Numbered from the stretch's first letter, positions 29,505 through 38,638 are shown. The stretch: 64,000 bases of DNA from Qingrenia yutianensis (GCF_014385105.1 NZ_JACRTE010000003.1:62001-126000), one strand, 5' to 3'. The notes: generated by a model not told the origin, from the letters alone. Program-made: numbers and translations.

Positions 29505-30410
29505 ATGATTAACATAAAAGACTTTTTAATTGTTTTTCTGCTTGCGCTTTTAGCGTGTGTAAAGGTGACGTTTCAGGGAAAAGCGTGCAGAAAATATGTG
29601 TCGTCGTCAAGAGAAAATGTGTTTTTCAATGCGCTGTTGTTTTTGTCGATAGCGATTTTCACATTTTTGTTTTTCGGCATAAAAAAGGTTGGAATATCGG
29701 TTCTTGCGCCTGCCTTTGCGGTTGGGATTTGTATGGTTCTGTTTCAGTGCGGATATTCCCTCGCGCTTAACAGCGGACCTGTTTCGGTGACGGTTTTGAT
29801 TGTTAATTTAAACATACTCATAACCACCGTTGTAAGCATAATAATGTTTAAAGAAAAGGTTTATCTTACGCAAATTTTCGGCATAGCGTTTCTTCTGGGC
29901 GCAATGTTTCTTTGCGTAAACAAGGACGAGCGGACGGCGAAAAAAACGAAAAAGTGGATTTTATACACACTCACCGCGTTTTTTGCGTCGGGAATTTCAA
30001 GCAGTATACAAAAAATATTCGGTGCGTCGGCGGTGAAAAATTCAAATTCGTCATTTTTGTTTTATGTCTACCTTTTCGGTGCGGTAATGCTGTCGGCGGT
30101 GTATACAGCAGGCGGAATTAAAAATAAAGAGAGCAGAGAAAAAAGCAAAAAGAAATACGGCGGTATTTTGTTTTACACCGCGCTTATCGGCATTGTGCTC
30201 TGCGTATACCAGCAGATTTATATGTATGCGACGGGTGTGATTGACGGAATTTTTATGTTTCCGGCATATTCGGGTATGCAGTCGCTTATGATGAGCTTTA
30301 TCGGCGTTCTGTTTTTTAAAGACAAGCTTTCCGCACGGCAGAAAGCGTCGGTTTTGTGCGGAATTGTTTCGGTGGTTTTGATGAACATAAAATTTATATA
30401 TCTTTTTTAG
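29505..30410 (+). CDS. EamA-family (DMT) transporter
   Basis: A 301-residue integral membrane protein with about ten hydrophobic segments arranged as two five-helix halves, the layout of drug/metabolite transporters. The first half ends near FGIAFLLGAMFLCVN and the second near KASVLCGIVSVVLMNIKF, giving the internal repeat expected. The start has only a weak ribosome site (AAGAGGA about 12 nt upstream). Substrate unknown; its place between a GH37-like enzyme and a clan GH-A enzyme suggests a sugar-related metabolite or export of excess product. Confidence 0.82.
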   Translation: MINIKDFLIVFLLALLACVKVTFQGKACRKYVSSSRENVFFNALLFLSIAIFTFLFFGIKKVGISVLAPAFAVGICMVLFQCGYSLALNSGPVSVTVLIVNLNILITTVVSIIMFKEKVYLTQIFGIAFLLGAMFLCVNKDERTAKKTKKWILYTLTAFFASGISSSIQKIFGASAVKNSNSSFLFYVYLFGAVMLSAVYTAGGIKNKESREKSKKKYGGILFYTALIGIVLCVYQQIYMYATGVIDGIFMFPAYSGMQSLMMSFIGVLFFKDKLSARQKASVLCGIVSVVLMNIKFIYLF

Positions 30411-30422
30411 GAGAAAACGAAA

Positions 30423-32012
30423 ATGGAGAAAATAAGCATAAAAAAACCGCGCCTCCGCTGGCTTTTCGGCGGTGTGGGATTTCACAACAACGAAGCGACA
30501 ATGTATAAAATTATGAACGAAAAGTTTAAAAACGAGGGCGTTTTGAAAACGTTTAACGAAATTTCGCCCACATTTTCAAGGGTGTTTGCCGGCTATGCCG
30601 ACTGGACAAAATCCGCTATGGACGCATTTGCTGAGTATTACGATTTGACGTTCCGCAAATCGGGCACGGTGCTTTATCTCGTGCCGGGCAGAATGCCGTT
30701 CCCCGACGAATATTTCGACATTTACGAATACTGCGAAAAGGTTGCAAAAAACCTTTCGTATCTCATAAACGAAAAAAAGCTTACCAAAATACGCTATTAC
30801 TGTGTGACAAACGAGCTGTCGTGCGGTAATTCGTGCGCGTATCTTTCGCGTAATCTCGACCTTTTCAAAAGGCTTCACACCGAGCTTTACCATGCATTCA
30901 AGCGTCACAATATTGACGTCGGACTGCTTGCGACCGATTGCTCGGAGCTTTCAAATCTTCATCAGATACGCTGGGCGAGCGAAAATATGGACGAAATAAC
31001 CGACGCGTACTGCGCGCATACATATGTGAGAGGCTACACAACCGAGGACAGCGATATGCACGATTTTTACTATGACGTGTACGAGCGACTTGTGAAAATC
31101 GCATTAAGGCGCGAAAAGCGGTTTATACTCGGCGAATACGGCATAAAAGCGCCCGATAAGCAAAACGAGGTTATGAGCAACGACGTTTACTACGGCGTGG
31201 ATATTCCCGAAAGCGAAAATATGGCTCCGCTCTCGGTTGCCGAAGTGAGCATTGCCGCCATCAATGCAGGGTGTCTTGCGACGGTGTATTGGTCTATGTT
31301 CGACTATCCCGACCCGTTTTTAAAAGAGGACGGCGATACCGAAGAAGAAAAAGCGCGCTTTGACGCGGCAAGATTTTCGGGTCACGGCATAAGCATACGC
31401 TACAACAAAAACGGTCTTTTGAAATGGTGTGACGACGAAAACGACTATTCGTCGCGCGCAATGCTCTATGTTATGGGATATTTTGCAAAGTTTTTTAAGA
31501 AAAACTCGCGCGTTCTGAAGATTGAAAAATCCGATTCGCTTATCCGATGCGCCGCGGTGACAAATCCTGACGGCTCGGTGTCGGTGATAATTGTAAACAG
31601 GCATCAAAACGACGCGGAAATTTGCTTTGACATTGAACATAATGTTGACAAGCCGTTCAGAAAATATGTGTATGAGGCGGATAACGTTCCATATAACGAA
31701 TTTAACGATTTGCAAAAGTTTTCCGAGCTTGTCGGTGTAAAAAACGGAGAATTTAACGTTAAACTGCGCAAAAATTCGGTTGTGTTTTTAACCACCGATT
31801 ATAAAGACAGAAAACCGTCCGAAATTTCGGAAATTGAGTTTGACGGCGGTGTGCTCAAATGGAGTGAGTGCAAGGATGCGGAGCATTGCTATTACCGCGT
31901 GTATAAAGACGGCAGACAGATTGCCTCCACCGTTGCAAACGAATATAAGACGGACGCAAACGGCAAATACGCGGTGTATTCCGTCGATAAATACGGAAAC
32001 TGCCTGGCGTGA
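30423..32012 (+). CDS. Clan GH-A-like glycoside hydrolase, family uncertain
   Basis: A 529-residue protein without signal peptide. The N-terminal two thirds look like a TIM barrel of retaining clan GH-A: an acid/base candidate Glu 131 in VTNELSCGN and a nucleophile candidate Glu 238 in LGEYGIKA, about 107 residues apart. A TVYWSMFDY segment follows strand 8. Residues about 345-425 form a beta-sandwich as in GH39/GH30-type enzymes, and about 445-525 resemble a fibronectin-III-like module. I cannot assign a family; a cytosolic beta-glycosidase acting on imported oligosaccharides is the best inference. AGGAG lies 9 nt upstream of the ATG. Confidence 0.7.
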   Translation: MEKISIKKPRLRWLFGGVGFHNNEATMYKIMNEKFKNEGVLKTFNEISPTFSRVFAGYADWTKSAMDAFAEYYDLTFRKSGTVLYLVPGRMPFPDEYFDIYEYCEKVAKNLSYLINEKKLTKIRYYCVTNELSCGNSCAYLSRNLDLFKRLHTELYHAFKRHNIDVGLLATDCSELSNLHQIRWASENMDEITDAYCAHTYVRGYTTEDSDMHDFYYDVYERLVKIALRREKRFILGEYGIKAPDKQNEVMSNDVYYGVDIPESENMAPLSVAEVSIAAINAGCLATVYWSMFDYPDPFLKEDGDTEEEKARFDAARFSGHGISIRYNKNGLLKWCDDENDYSSRAMLYVMGYFAKFFKKNSRVLKIEKSDSLIRCAAVTNPDGSVSVIIVNRHQNDAEICFDIEHNVDKPFRKYVYEADNVPYNEFNDLQKFSELVGVKNGEFNVKLRKNSVVFLTTDYKDRKPSEISEIEFDGGVLKWSECKDAEHCYYRVYKDGRQIASTVANEYKTDANGKYAVYSVDKYGNCLA

Positions 32013-32035
32013 TTTTTGCAAAAAGGAGAATTTTT

Positions 32036-32671
32036 ATGATAAGAGTAATGCTTCTCGGCGATTCGGTGAGAATGTTTTATCAGGAAAAGACAAAGGAAAT
32101 TTTGGGTGAAAATTATGAGGTGTGGTCGCCCAAGGAAAATTGCAGATTTTCGCTTTATCTTTTAAACAGTCTGCGTTTTTACCTTGCGGAATTTCCGTCG
32201 CCCGACATAATTCACTTTAATGCAGGATTGTGGGATACCGCGGTTTTATATAAATGCGACGGCTGTTTCGCCTCTGCGGACGAGTATGTGCGCAATATGA
32301 AAAAAATTCTGCGCGAGCTTAAAAAAACGGGCGCAAAAATTATTTTTGCAACTACTACGCCCGTTGCGGACGAAAAATACAAGCTTGACGGACCTATGCC
32401 TCCGGCACACAGAAACGGCGATATTATAAGTTACAACAGGGCGGTGCTGGACGCTTTCAAGGACGAGGACATTGTTATAAACGACCTTCACGCGCTTATT
32501 TATCCCGACAGGGAAAAATACATTTCGGACGATATGATCCACCCGAACGAGGACGGAATAAATGTTTTGGGCGAGCGCGTTGCAAACGTGATAAAACAGC
32601 AGAACATCACGGGCAAAAACGTCGGAATTGAAAGCAGAAAGCTTGTTTTGGACGAGAAAACGGTACAGTAA
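32036..32671 (+). CDS. SGNH/GDSL-type hydrolase, probable carbohydrate esterase
   Basis: A 211-residue cytosolic protein with the SGNH layout: block I MLLGDSVRM with the catalytic Ser, block II Gly/Asn in HFNAGLWD, and the C-terminal D-x-x-H pair as DDMIHPNEDG. In this setting, removal of acetyl groups from imported xylo- or mannooligosaccharides is likely but unproven. The ATG at 32036 is 7 nt after AAGGAG; the longer reading overlaps the previous gene. The next gene starts 17 bp downstream. Confidence 0.83.
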   Translation: MIRVMLLGDSVRMFYQEKTKEILGENYEVWSPKENCRFSLYLLNSLRFYLAEFPSPDIIHFNAGLWDTAVLYKCDGCFASADEYVRNMKKILRELKKTGAKIIFATTTPVADEKYKLDGPMPPAHRNGDIISYNRAVLDAFKDEDIVINDLHALIYPDREKYISDDMIHPNEDGINVLGERVANVIKQQNITGKNVGIESRKLVLDEKTVQ

Positions 32672-32688
32672 AAACGAAAGGCACAAAT

Positions 32689-34974
32689 ATGAGAAAATTT
32701 ACTGATTTAAACGGCGAATGGAATTTGTATTACTGCGAAAAATACGACACAGATGTAAAGCTTCCGTGCGAAAATGACAAAATTTTAAGCACAAAAATCA
32801 CGGCAAACGTCCCGTGCAACGTTGAAACCGCGCTTGCCGGCGCAGGAAAAATCGGCGCGGATTTATACAAGGGTATGGCGACCGAAGAAAATATGAAATT
32901 CGAGGATTATCACTGGTGGTTTGAGCGCGCGTTTGACGTTCCCGAAACGAATGACAGAATTTATCTTAATTTCGGTATGGTTGACTGTTTCGCCGATTAT
33001 TACATAAACGGCACGCTCGTGCACACGTCGGACAACGCGTTCTGCGAGATTGAGTTTGACGCGTCGGACTTTGTGAAAAAGGGCGCAAAAAACACGGTCT
33101 GCGTGCATATAAAGCCCGTTATGCCGTATGTTTTGAGCCAAAAATACAATCAGGGAATGATGTATTTTCACACAAACTATGCGTCGTATGTGCGGAAAAG
33201 TATACATTCGTTCGGCTGGGATATTATGCCCCGTGCGGTGAGCGCAGGCATATACCGCGATGTAAAGCTTGTCTGTGACGACGGTTTTAACATTGACGAA
33301 TTGAGCTATGAAGTGATAAAAGCAACCGAAAAATCGGCATATATACGCTTTTGGATTTCGGTAAAAATGCCGTATGGGGAATATCGGAAGGACAACGAAA
33401 TAAAAATAAGCGGACGGTGCGGTGACAGCTGTTTTGAAAAAACGCAAAAGCTCAACCGTTTTACCGCGTGCGTTATGAACATAGAAGTAAAAAATCCACT
33501 GCTGTGGTTTCCGTACGGCTACGGCAGTGCGAATGTGTACGAATTAAAAGCCGAGCTTGTGTCGGACGGCAATATTAAAGATATACGCACCGAAACGCTC
33601 GGAATACGCACAGTGAGGCTTGAGCGCACCGAAACGTCGAAATGCGAAAAGGGAAAATTTCAGTTTTACATAAATGACGTTCCCGTGATGTGCAAGGGAA
33701 GCAACCACGTTCCCGTTGACGCGTATCACAGCCGTGACAAGGCGCGGTATGCAAAAATGCTTGAGCTTGCAAAGGAATGTGAGTGCAACATACTCCGCGT
33801 GTGGGGAGGCGGTGTGTACGAACAAAAGGAATTTTACGACTTCTGCGACCGAAACGGCATAATGGTGTGGCAGGATTTTATGATGGCTTGCTATCCGCAG
33901 TCACCCGACGGCGGACATATGAAAAAGCTGGAGCGCGAGTTTGAATGGGCAGTAAAAAAGCTCCGCAATCACCCGTCGCTTATTTTGTGGGCAGGCGACA
34001 ACGAGGTGGACGAATGCGGTGCGAAAATGGGCGCCGTGCCGAGCACAAACTATGTTACACGCACGCTTTTGCCTAAAATTTTGGCACAGCACGACAGAAC
34101 GCGCCCGTATATCGAAAGTTCGCCGTATATCGCGGACAGCGTTGCAAACGATTACCGATACGGGAAAGCGTATTTGCCCGAACAGCATCTTTGGGGCACG
34201 CGCGACTATTTTAAAGCGGATTTTTATTCCAAAACAAACGCCGTGTTTGTCAGCGAGGAGGGCTATCACGGCTGTCCGTCGGTTGAGTCGCTCAAAAAAA
34301 TTGTTGACGAAAACAAGGTTTGGCCTGTTTATAACGAACAGTGGGCGCTCCATTCGTCCGACCAGACGGGAAATTTGGGACGTGTTAAGCTTATGGACGA
34401 GCAGATTGTGCAGTTTTTCGGCAAAAAAGCTGAAAATATAGAAGATTTTTCGCTTGCGTCGCAAATATCGCAGGCGGAGGCGGATAAGTTTTTTATTGAG
34501 AATATCCGCACGAAAAAGGGCGAAACGTCGGGAATAATATGGTGGAATTTGTTTGACGGCTGGCCCCAGATGTCCGACGCGGTTGTGGACTATTTTTATG
34601 AAAAAAAGCTTGCATTTTACTATATAAAACGTTCCCAACAGCCGTTTGCGCTTATGATGGGCGGGCTTAAAAACTGGAATTATCCGCTTTATGCCGAAAA
34701 CGACACCCTTGAAACCAAGTCGGGCACGTATGAGGTGAGTGACATAGACACGGGTGAGGTCCTTGCACGCGGTGAATTTTGCATTAAACCCAACTCGGCT
34801 GAAAAAATCGACAGTCTGCGGATTTATTATTCCGAAAAACGTTTTCTTGTGATAAAGTGGAATTTGAACGGAAAGACGTTTTTTAATCATTATCTTTGCG
34901 GATACCCTCCGTTTGATTTTGAACAGTATAAATCATGGCTTCGGAAATTTAACGGCATTGTAAACGGTGAATAA
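32689..34974 (+). CDS. GH2 beta-mannosidase-like glycosidase
   Basis: A 761-residue cytosolic enzyme. N-terminal jelly-roll (about 1-165), Ig-like domain (about 170-290), then a TIM barrel. The DYHWWFERAF opening and the WGGGVYEQKEFYDFCDRNGI segment are characteristic of GH2 beta-mannosidases. The acid/base Glu is residue 439 in WAGDNEVD, and the nucleophile Glu is residue 523 in VSEEGYHG, where most relatives have SEFG. It would release mannose from mannooligosaccharides; beta-glucosaminidase activity is an alternative within this branch. It is the last gene of the locus and is followed by a strong terminator. Confidence 0.88.
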   Translation: MRKFTDLNGEWNLYYCEKYDTDVKLPCENDKILSTKITANVPCNVETALAGAGKIGADLYKGMATEENMKFEDYHWWFERAFDVPETNDRIYLNFGMVDCFADYYINGTLVHTSDNAFCEIEFDASDFVKKGAKNTVCVHIKPVMPYVLSQKYNQGMMYFHTNYASYVRKSIHSFGWDIMPRAVSAGIYRDVKLVCDDGFNIDELSYEVIKATEKSAYIRFWISVKMPYGEYRKDNEIKISGRCGDSCFEKTQKLNRFTACVMNIEVKNPLLWFPYGYGSANVYELKAELVSDGNIKDIRTETLGIRTVRLERTETSKCEKGKFQFYINDVPVMCKGSNHVPVDAYHSRDKARYAKMLELAKECECNILRVWGGGVYEQKEFYDFCDRNGIMVWQDFMMACYPQSPDGGHMKKLEREFEWAVKKLRNHPSLILWAGDNEVDECGAKMGAVPSTNYVTRTLLPKILAQHDRTRPYIESSPYIADSVANDYRYGKAYLPEQHLWGTRDYFKADFYSKTNAVFVSEEGYHGCPSVESLKKIVDENKVWPVYNEQWALHSSDQTGNLGRVKLMDEQIVQFFGKKAENIEDFSLASQISQAEADKFFIENIRTKKGETSGIIWWNLFDGWPQMSDAVVDYFYEKKLAFYYIKRSQQPFALMMGGLKNWNYPLYAENDTLETKSGTYEVSDIDTGEVLARGEFCIKPNSAEKIDSLRIYYSEKRFLVIKWNLNGKTFFNHYLCGYPPFDFEQYKSWLRKFNGIVNGE

Positions 34975-34993
34975 ATTTAAGATAAAAATATAA

Positions 34994-35029
34994 AGCAACC
35001 CAAGCATAAGCTTGGGTTGCTGTTTGTTT
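34994..35029 (+). terminator. Rho-independent terminator of the polysaccharide locus
   Basis: A perfect 12-bp stem (34994-35005 with 35010-35021), ATAA loop and GTTTGTTTT tail. It ends the rightward cluster and may also stop the convergent mtaB transcript. Confidence 0.9.
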
Positions 35030-35040
35030 TGAAAAACGTT

Positions 35041-36339
35041 TTATTCCGCGGTCAAAAGTCCGTTTTCGGCTTTTGTAATTTTCACCGTTTTGCATTTTTT
35101 TGAAATATCGGCGCCGCTTTTCATAATTACTTTTGCGTAATTTTCGGCAGTTCCCTCATACACGCCGTCCGAAATTTCCTGTTCAAAAAGAACGCTCAAA
35201 TTTTTGCCGGCCATACTTTCAAGATATTCGTTTTTCAGCCTTGCAACGGTGCCCTCCATTGCCTTGTGACGCACTTCCTTAACTTTCGGGTCAATCTGAT
35301 TTTCCATAACGTCCGCCTTTGTGCCCTTGCGGTTTGAATATGAAAAAACGTGTGCGTCGGCAAAGGCGATTTTCTCCATAAACGCAAGCGATTTTTCAAA
35401 TTCTTCGTCCGTTTCGCCGGGAAAACCTACCATAATATCCGTCGCGATTGCAGGGTTGTCAAAATATCTGCGCAAAAGCTTTACGGAATTTTCGTATTCC
35501 GCGGTTGTATATTTGCGGTTCATACGCTTTAATGTTTCGTCACAACCGCTCTGGAGCGATATGTGAAAATGATTGCACACCTTTTTTGTATCGGCGATTT
35601 TTTGTATAAATTCCTCGGTCAAAATCCTCGGTTCGAGCGAGCCCAAACGTATTCTGCTTATGCCCGGAACCTCGGCAACCGCGCATATAACGTCGGAGAG
35701 CGAAACGTTTTTTAAATCCTTGCCGTATGACGCTAAGTGAATACCCGTGAGCACTACCTCGCAAAAGCCTTTCTGCGCCAAAAATTCAACTTCTTTTACA
35801 ATGTTTTCAAGCTTTCGGCTCCGAACGGGTCCGCGCGCAAACGGAATTATGCAGTATGTGCAAAATTCATTGCACCCGTCCTCGATTTTCACGAACGCGC
35901 GCGTTTTTTCGGCATATTCTTTAATTTCAAGTTCCTCGTATTCGCGGTTTTTAAGCGCGTTTTCAACGTCGGTAACCTTTTTTGAATTTTCCTTTTCGGC
36001 GAGCATTTTGTCTGCAATTTCGCACAAATTTTTTCTGTCCTTTGTGCCGAGAATGATGTTAACACCCTCGATTTTCGCCACCTCGCCGGGCGACACCTGC
36101 GAATAACAGCCCACCACCGCGACGATGGAATTTGGGTTGAGATGCTTTGCACGCCTAATCATCTGTCGCGACTTTCTGTCGCCGATACTCGTCACCGTGC
36201 AGGTGTTTATAACATAAACGTCGCAAACTTCGTTAAAATCTGCGATTTTGTATCCGTTTTTTGAAAAAATTTCGCTCATAGCCTCGGTTTCATATTGGTT
36301 AACCTTGCAGCCCAAGGTGTAAAACGCAGCGGTTTTCAT
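35041..36339 (-). CDS. mtaB: tRNA (N6-threonylcarbamoyladenosine(37)-C2)-methylthiotransferase
   Basis: Radical-SAM enzyme that adds a methylthio group to t6A37 of ANN-decoding tRNAs. 432 residues in the usual order: an N-terminal UPF0004 domain with its three cluster Cys in YTLGCKVNQ, NTCTV and VVGCYSQ; a radical-SAM core with C-x3-C-x2-C in CNEFCTYC; and a TRAM-like C-terminus. The TLGCKVNQYE opening distinguishes MtaB from MiaB and RimO. The ATG at 36339 is preceded by AAAGGAAG. Its own promoter lies divergent from the HPr-like gene. Confidence 0.94.
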   Translation of the reverse strand: MKTAAFYTLGCKVNQYETEAMSEIFSKNGYKIADFNEVCDVYVINTCTVTSIGDRKSRQMIRRAKHLNPNSIVAVVGCYSQVSPGEVAKIEGVNIILGTKDRKNLCEIADKMLAEKENSKKVTDVENALKNREYEELEIKEYAEKTRAFVKIEDGCNEFCTYCIIPFARGPVRSRKLENIVKEVEFLAQKGFCEVVLTGIHLASYGKDLKNVSLSDVICAVAEVPGISRIRLGSLEPRILTEEFIQKIADTKKVCNHFHISLQSGCDETLKRMNRKYTTAEYENSVKLLRRYFDNPAIATDIMVGFPGETDEEFEKSLAFMEKIAFADAHVFSYSNRKGTKADVMENQIDPKVKEVRHKAMEGTVARLKNEYLESMAGKNLSVLFEQEISDGVYEGTAENYAKVIMKSGADISKKCKTVKITKAENGLLTAE

Positions 36340-36395
36340 AATTTTGCTTCTTCCTTTACAAATTTTCGTTTAAAAATACAAGTTTTTATACATTT

Positions 36396-36424
36396 ATTAT
36401 ACACTATCACAACATTTATTGCAA
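36396..36424 (-). promoter_or_regulatory. Sigma-A promoter of mtaB
   Basis: On the minus strand TTGCAA (36419-36424) and a perfect TATAAT (36396-36401) are 17 bp apart, 57 bp from the mtaB start. Confidence 0.8.
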
Positions 36425-36459
36425 ACAAATTACAAAAATAAATTTTACTTAAATTTTTA

Positions 36460-36488
36460 TTGACTTTTATAACATTTTGAGGTAATAT
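36460..36488 (+). promoter_or_regulatory. Sigma-A promoter of the HPr-like gene
   Basis: TTGACT (36460-36465), a 17-bp spacer and TAATAT (36483-36488), about 63 bp upstream of the ATG at 36552. It is divergent from the mtaB promoter. Confidence 0.8.
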
Positions 36489-36551
36489 TAACATATAAAG
36501 GCAGATGGGGTTTGTCCGCCTGATGCCTGAATGAAGAAAGGGGGAATTTGA

Positions 36552-36782
36552 ATGAAAACTTTTAATATTGCATTAAATCAGATTAACGACGTTAAAAATT
36601 TTGTAAATATCGTTAACAGATATGATTACGAAATGGATTTGACATCGGGCAGATATGTGGTTGACGCAAAATCTATTATGGGTATTTTCAGCTTGGATCT
36701 TACAAAACCGATTAAGGCTGAAGTTCACAGCGATACCTGCGATGATTTGCTCGCGGAGCTTAAACCGTATATTGTTGACTGA
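36552..36782 (+). CDS. HPr-like protein lacking the phosphorylatable histidine
   Basis: A 76-residue cytosolic protein with an HPr fold pattern. The region around Ser46 is well kept (AKSIMGIFSLDL, compared with KSIMGVMSLG in HPr), but the GIHARPA motif carrying His15 is replaced by INDVKNFV. It therefore cannot be a normal PTS phosphocarrier. It resembles Crh in principle: a form that could be phosphorylated only on serine by HPr kinase and act in catabolite regulation. That role is inference. AAAGGGGG lies 5 nt upstream. The gene is monocistronic with its own promoter and terminator. Confidence 0.82.
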   Translation: MKTFNIALNQINDVKNFVNIVNRYDYEMDLTSGRYVVDAKSIMGIFSLDLTKPIKAEVHSDTCDDLLAELKPYIVD

Positions 36783-36811
36783 AAACAGCTGCGTTAAACG
36801 GCTGTTTTTTG
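36782..36811 (+). terminator. Terminator after the HPr-like gene
   Basis: Stem AAAACAGC (36782-36789) with GCTGTTTT (36801-36808) followed by T residues; it begins at the last base of the stop codon. Confidence 0.7.
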
Positions 36812-36854
36812 CTTTTGAAACGCTTCGCTTTCAAAGGCTGTTAAGTTTGAAATT

Positions 36855-37415
36855 ATGAAGGAGCGGACATTTTTTACAGTGGATTTTTTATACCGTCCCA
36901 CCGAATATGAGCTTGAGCTTTCGGTGCTTTACGTTATCAAAAACTTAAAAACGGGGGCGACTGCTCCTCTTTTGCATAATATAGTCGGCTCCGCCGTGAA
37001 AACGAATTTTTTTGAAATAGGGCACATAACTTATCTTCTTATAGATAACGGCAGTCTTAAAGAAATTTCGTTCGACGGCGACACGGTTTATACCATTACC
37101 GATACAGGTGTTACAAACATCAATTATTTTTACAAATCCATTCCCTACAGCGTGCGTGAAAAGCTTTTGGACGCGGTTGACGAGGTTAACAAACGCGTCA
37201 AGTTTGAGAGCGAGATTAAAGCGGATATTTTGCCGATAAGCGAAAGGGTGTTTATGGCAAAATGCGAAATCAACGAAAACGGTGAAAAGCTTTTGGACCT
37301 TGCGCTTAACGTCGGAAGCAGGGAAATGGCTAGAAAGTGCGCGGCATATTTTAAGGAAAATTATGAGGAAATTTATCAAAAAATTCTTGAAATTATGTGC
37401 AGTAAGCTTGAATAA
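36855..37415 (+). CDS. DUF4364 family protein
   Basis: A 186-residue cytosolic protein. The N-terminal 80 residues have the helix-helix-strand pattern of a winged-helix domain (ELSVLYVIKNLKTGATAP, and a YTITDTG wing), as in the clostridial DUF4364 family of unknown function. The start region has little ribosome site, so the exact start is less sure than the frame. It is flanked by a terminator on each side. A transcription-factor-like role is suggested by fold only. Confidence 0.72.
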   Translation: MKERTFFTVDFLYRPTEYELELSVLYVIKNLKTGATAPLLHNIVGSAVKTNFFEIGHITYLLIDNGSLKEISFDGDTVYTITDTGVTNINYFYKSIPYSVREKLLDAVDEVNKRVKFESEIKADILPISERVFMAKCEINENGEKLLDLALNVGSREMARKCAAYFKENYEEIYQKILEIMCSKLE

Positions 37416-37436
37416 TTTTTTAATATCGAAATTTTT

Positions 37437-37470
37437 GCTTGCCGTAAAAGTTTTTACGGCAGGCTTTTTT
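37437..37470 (+). terminator. Terminator after the DUF4364 gene
   Basis: A 13-bp stem (37437-37449 with 37452-37464, one G-T pair) with a 2-nt gap at the tip, followed by six T residues. Confidence 0.85.
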
Positions 37471-37502
37471 GTTTACAATTTTAACAAAATAACGTCAAAT
37501 AC

Positions 37503-37531
37503 TTGACATTATGCGACAAAAAATATATAAT
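37503..37531 (+). promoter_or_regulatory. Perfect-consensus sigma-A promoter of rsmD-coaD
   Basis: TTGACA (37503-37508), exactly 17 bp, TATAAT (37526-37531); the start codon is 45 bp downstream. Confidence 0.88.
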
Positions 37532-37575
37532 ATATGATGTATAACAGTTTGTCGTAAAATGCGGGAGGTCATAAT

Positions 37576-38133
37576 TTGAGAATTATTGCAGGTACGGCGA
37601 GAGGACTCAAACTTTTGTCGCTCGGCTCGCTTGACACACGGCCTACGCTCGACAGAGTGAAAGAACCGCTTTTTTCTATGCTTATGCCTTATCTTGACGG
37701 CGCAGATGTGCTCGACCTTTTTGCAGGGAGCGGTGCGCTCGGGCTTGAGGCTTTGAGCAGAGGCGCGTCAAAATGCACGTTTGTTGACAAAAACCCAAAG
37801 TGCAGAGCAGTGATTGAGGGAAATATCAAAAAGACACGGTTCGATGAAAAAAGTGTTGTAAAGACGGAGGATTTTGCAAGATTTTTGAATTCGTGCGCCG
37901 AAAAATTCAGCCTCGTTTTTCTTGACCCGCCGTATAAAGCGGGGGTTTATAAGGACTGTTTAAAGCTTCTTTGCGAAAACAATCTCTTGCGGGACGGCGC
38001 GGTTATCGTGCTTGAGGCGGACGCGGACGAAAAATTTTCGGAAAACGATTTTTTGGAATTTTCGCTTTTAAAAGAGCGAAAATACGGCAGAGTTAAGCTT
38101 TATATTTTGCAAAAATCACATCTTTCGCAGTGA
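37576..38133 (+). CDS. rsmD: 16S rRNA (guanine(966)-N2)-methyltransferase
   Basis: A 185-residue SAM-dependent methyltransferase of the small ribosomal subunit RNA. Clear RsmD marks are MRIIAGTARG at the start, RPTLDRVKEPLF, the SAM loop DLFAGSGALGLEALSRG, and the catalytic DPPY in VFLDPPYKAG. The start is TTG at 37576 with GGGAGG 8 nt upstream. The rsmD-coaD order is common in Bacillota; the gap to coaD is 7 bp. Confidence 0.94.
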   Translation: MRIIAGTARGLKLLSLGSLDTRPTLDRVKEPLFSMLMPYLDGADVLDLFAGSGALGLEALSRGASKCTFVDKNPKCRAVIEGNIKKTRFDEKSVVKTEDFARFLNSCAEKFSLVFLDPPYKAGVYKDCLKLLCENNLLRDGAVIVLEADADEKFSENDFLEFSLLKERKYGRVKLYILQKSHLSQ

Positions 38134-38140
38134 GGTTAAT

Positions 38141-38638
38141 ATGGATAAAAAATTAAATATCGCGGTTTATCCCGGAAGCTTCGACCCGATTACAAACGGT
38201 CATACCGACATTATAAAGCGCGCGTCAAAGGTTTTTGACAGGGTGTATGTGGCGGTGCTGAAAAACAGCTCGAAAACGTCGCCGATGTTTACCATTGAGG
38301 AGCGAATGGAGCTTATAAAACGCATTACGGGCGAGTTTGACAACGTTTATGTAGACACATTTTCGGGGCTTTTGGTTGAATATATGGAAAATAAAGGCGC
38401 AAATGTAATCATAAAAGGGCTTCGTGCGATTTCGGATTTTGAATATGAATTTCAGATGGCGCTGATGAACCACAAGCTTGCAAAAAATATTGAAACTATG
38501 TTTATGATGACGAGCGCGAAATATTCTTTTTTAAGCTCGAGCATAGTTAAAGAGGTTGCACGCTACGGGGGCAGTCTGGACGGACTGGTGGATGAGAGAA
38601 TTGTTAAGGATATTATTGAAAGGGCGAGCAATGCCTGA
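38141..38638 (+). CDS. coaD: Phosphopantetheine adenylyltransferase
   Basis: Transfers AMP to 4'-phosphopantetheine in coenzyme A synthesis. 165 residues, the normal length. The nucleotidyltransferase motif is PGSFDPITNGHTDII (TNGH), and the ISxxSS-type motif appears as YSFLSSSIVKEVA. It is coupled to rsmD and followed 16 bp later by a coiled-coil gene. Confidence 0.95.
   Translation: MDKKLNIAVYPGSFDPITNGHTDIIKRASKVFDRVYVAVLKNSSKTSPMFTIEERMELIKRITGEFDNVYVDTFSGLLVEYMENKGANVIIKGLRAISDFEYEFQMALMNHKLAKNIETMFMMTSAKYSFLSSSIVKEVARYGGSLDGLVDERIVKDIIERASNA

Noticed and set aside
33901..34890. Long open frame of over 300 codons on the minus strand
   Set aside because: It lies wholly antisense to the well-supported GH2 gene, has no ribosome site and gives a basic, compositionally odd product.
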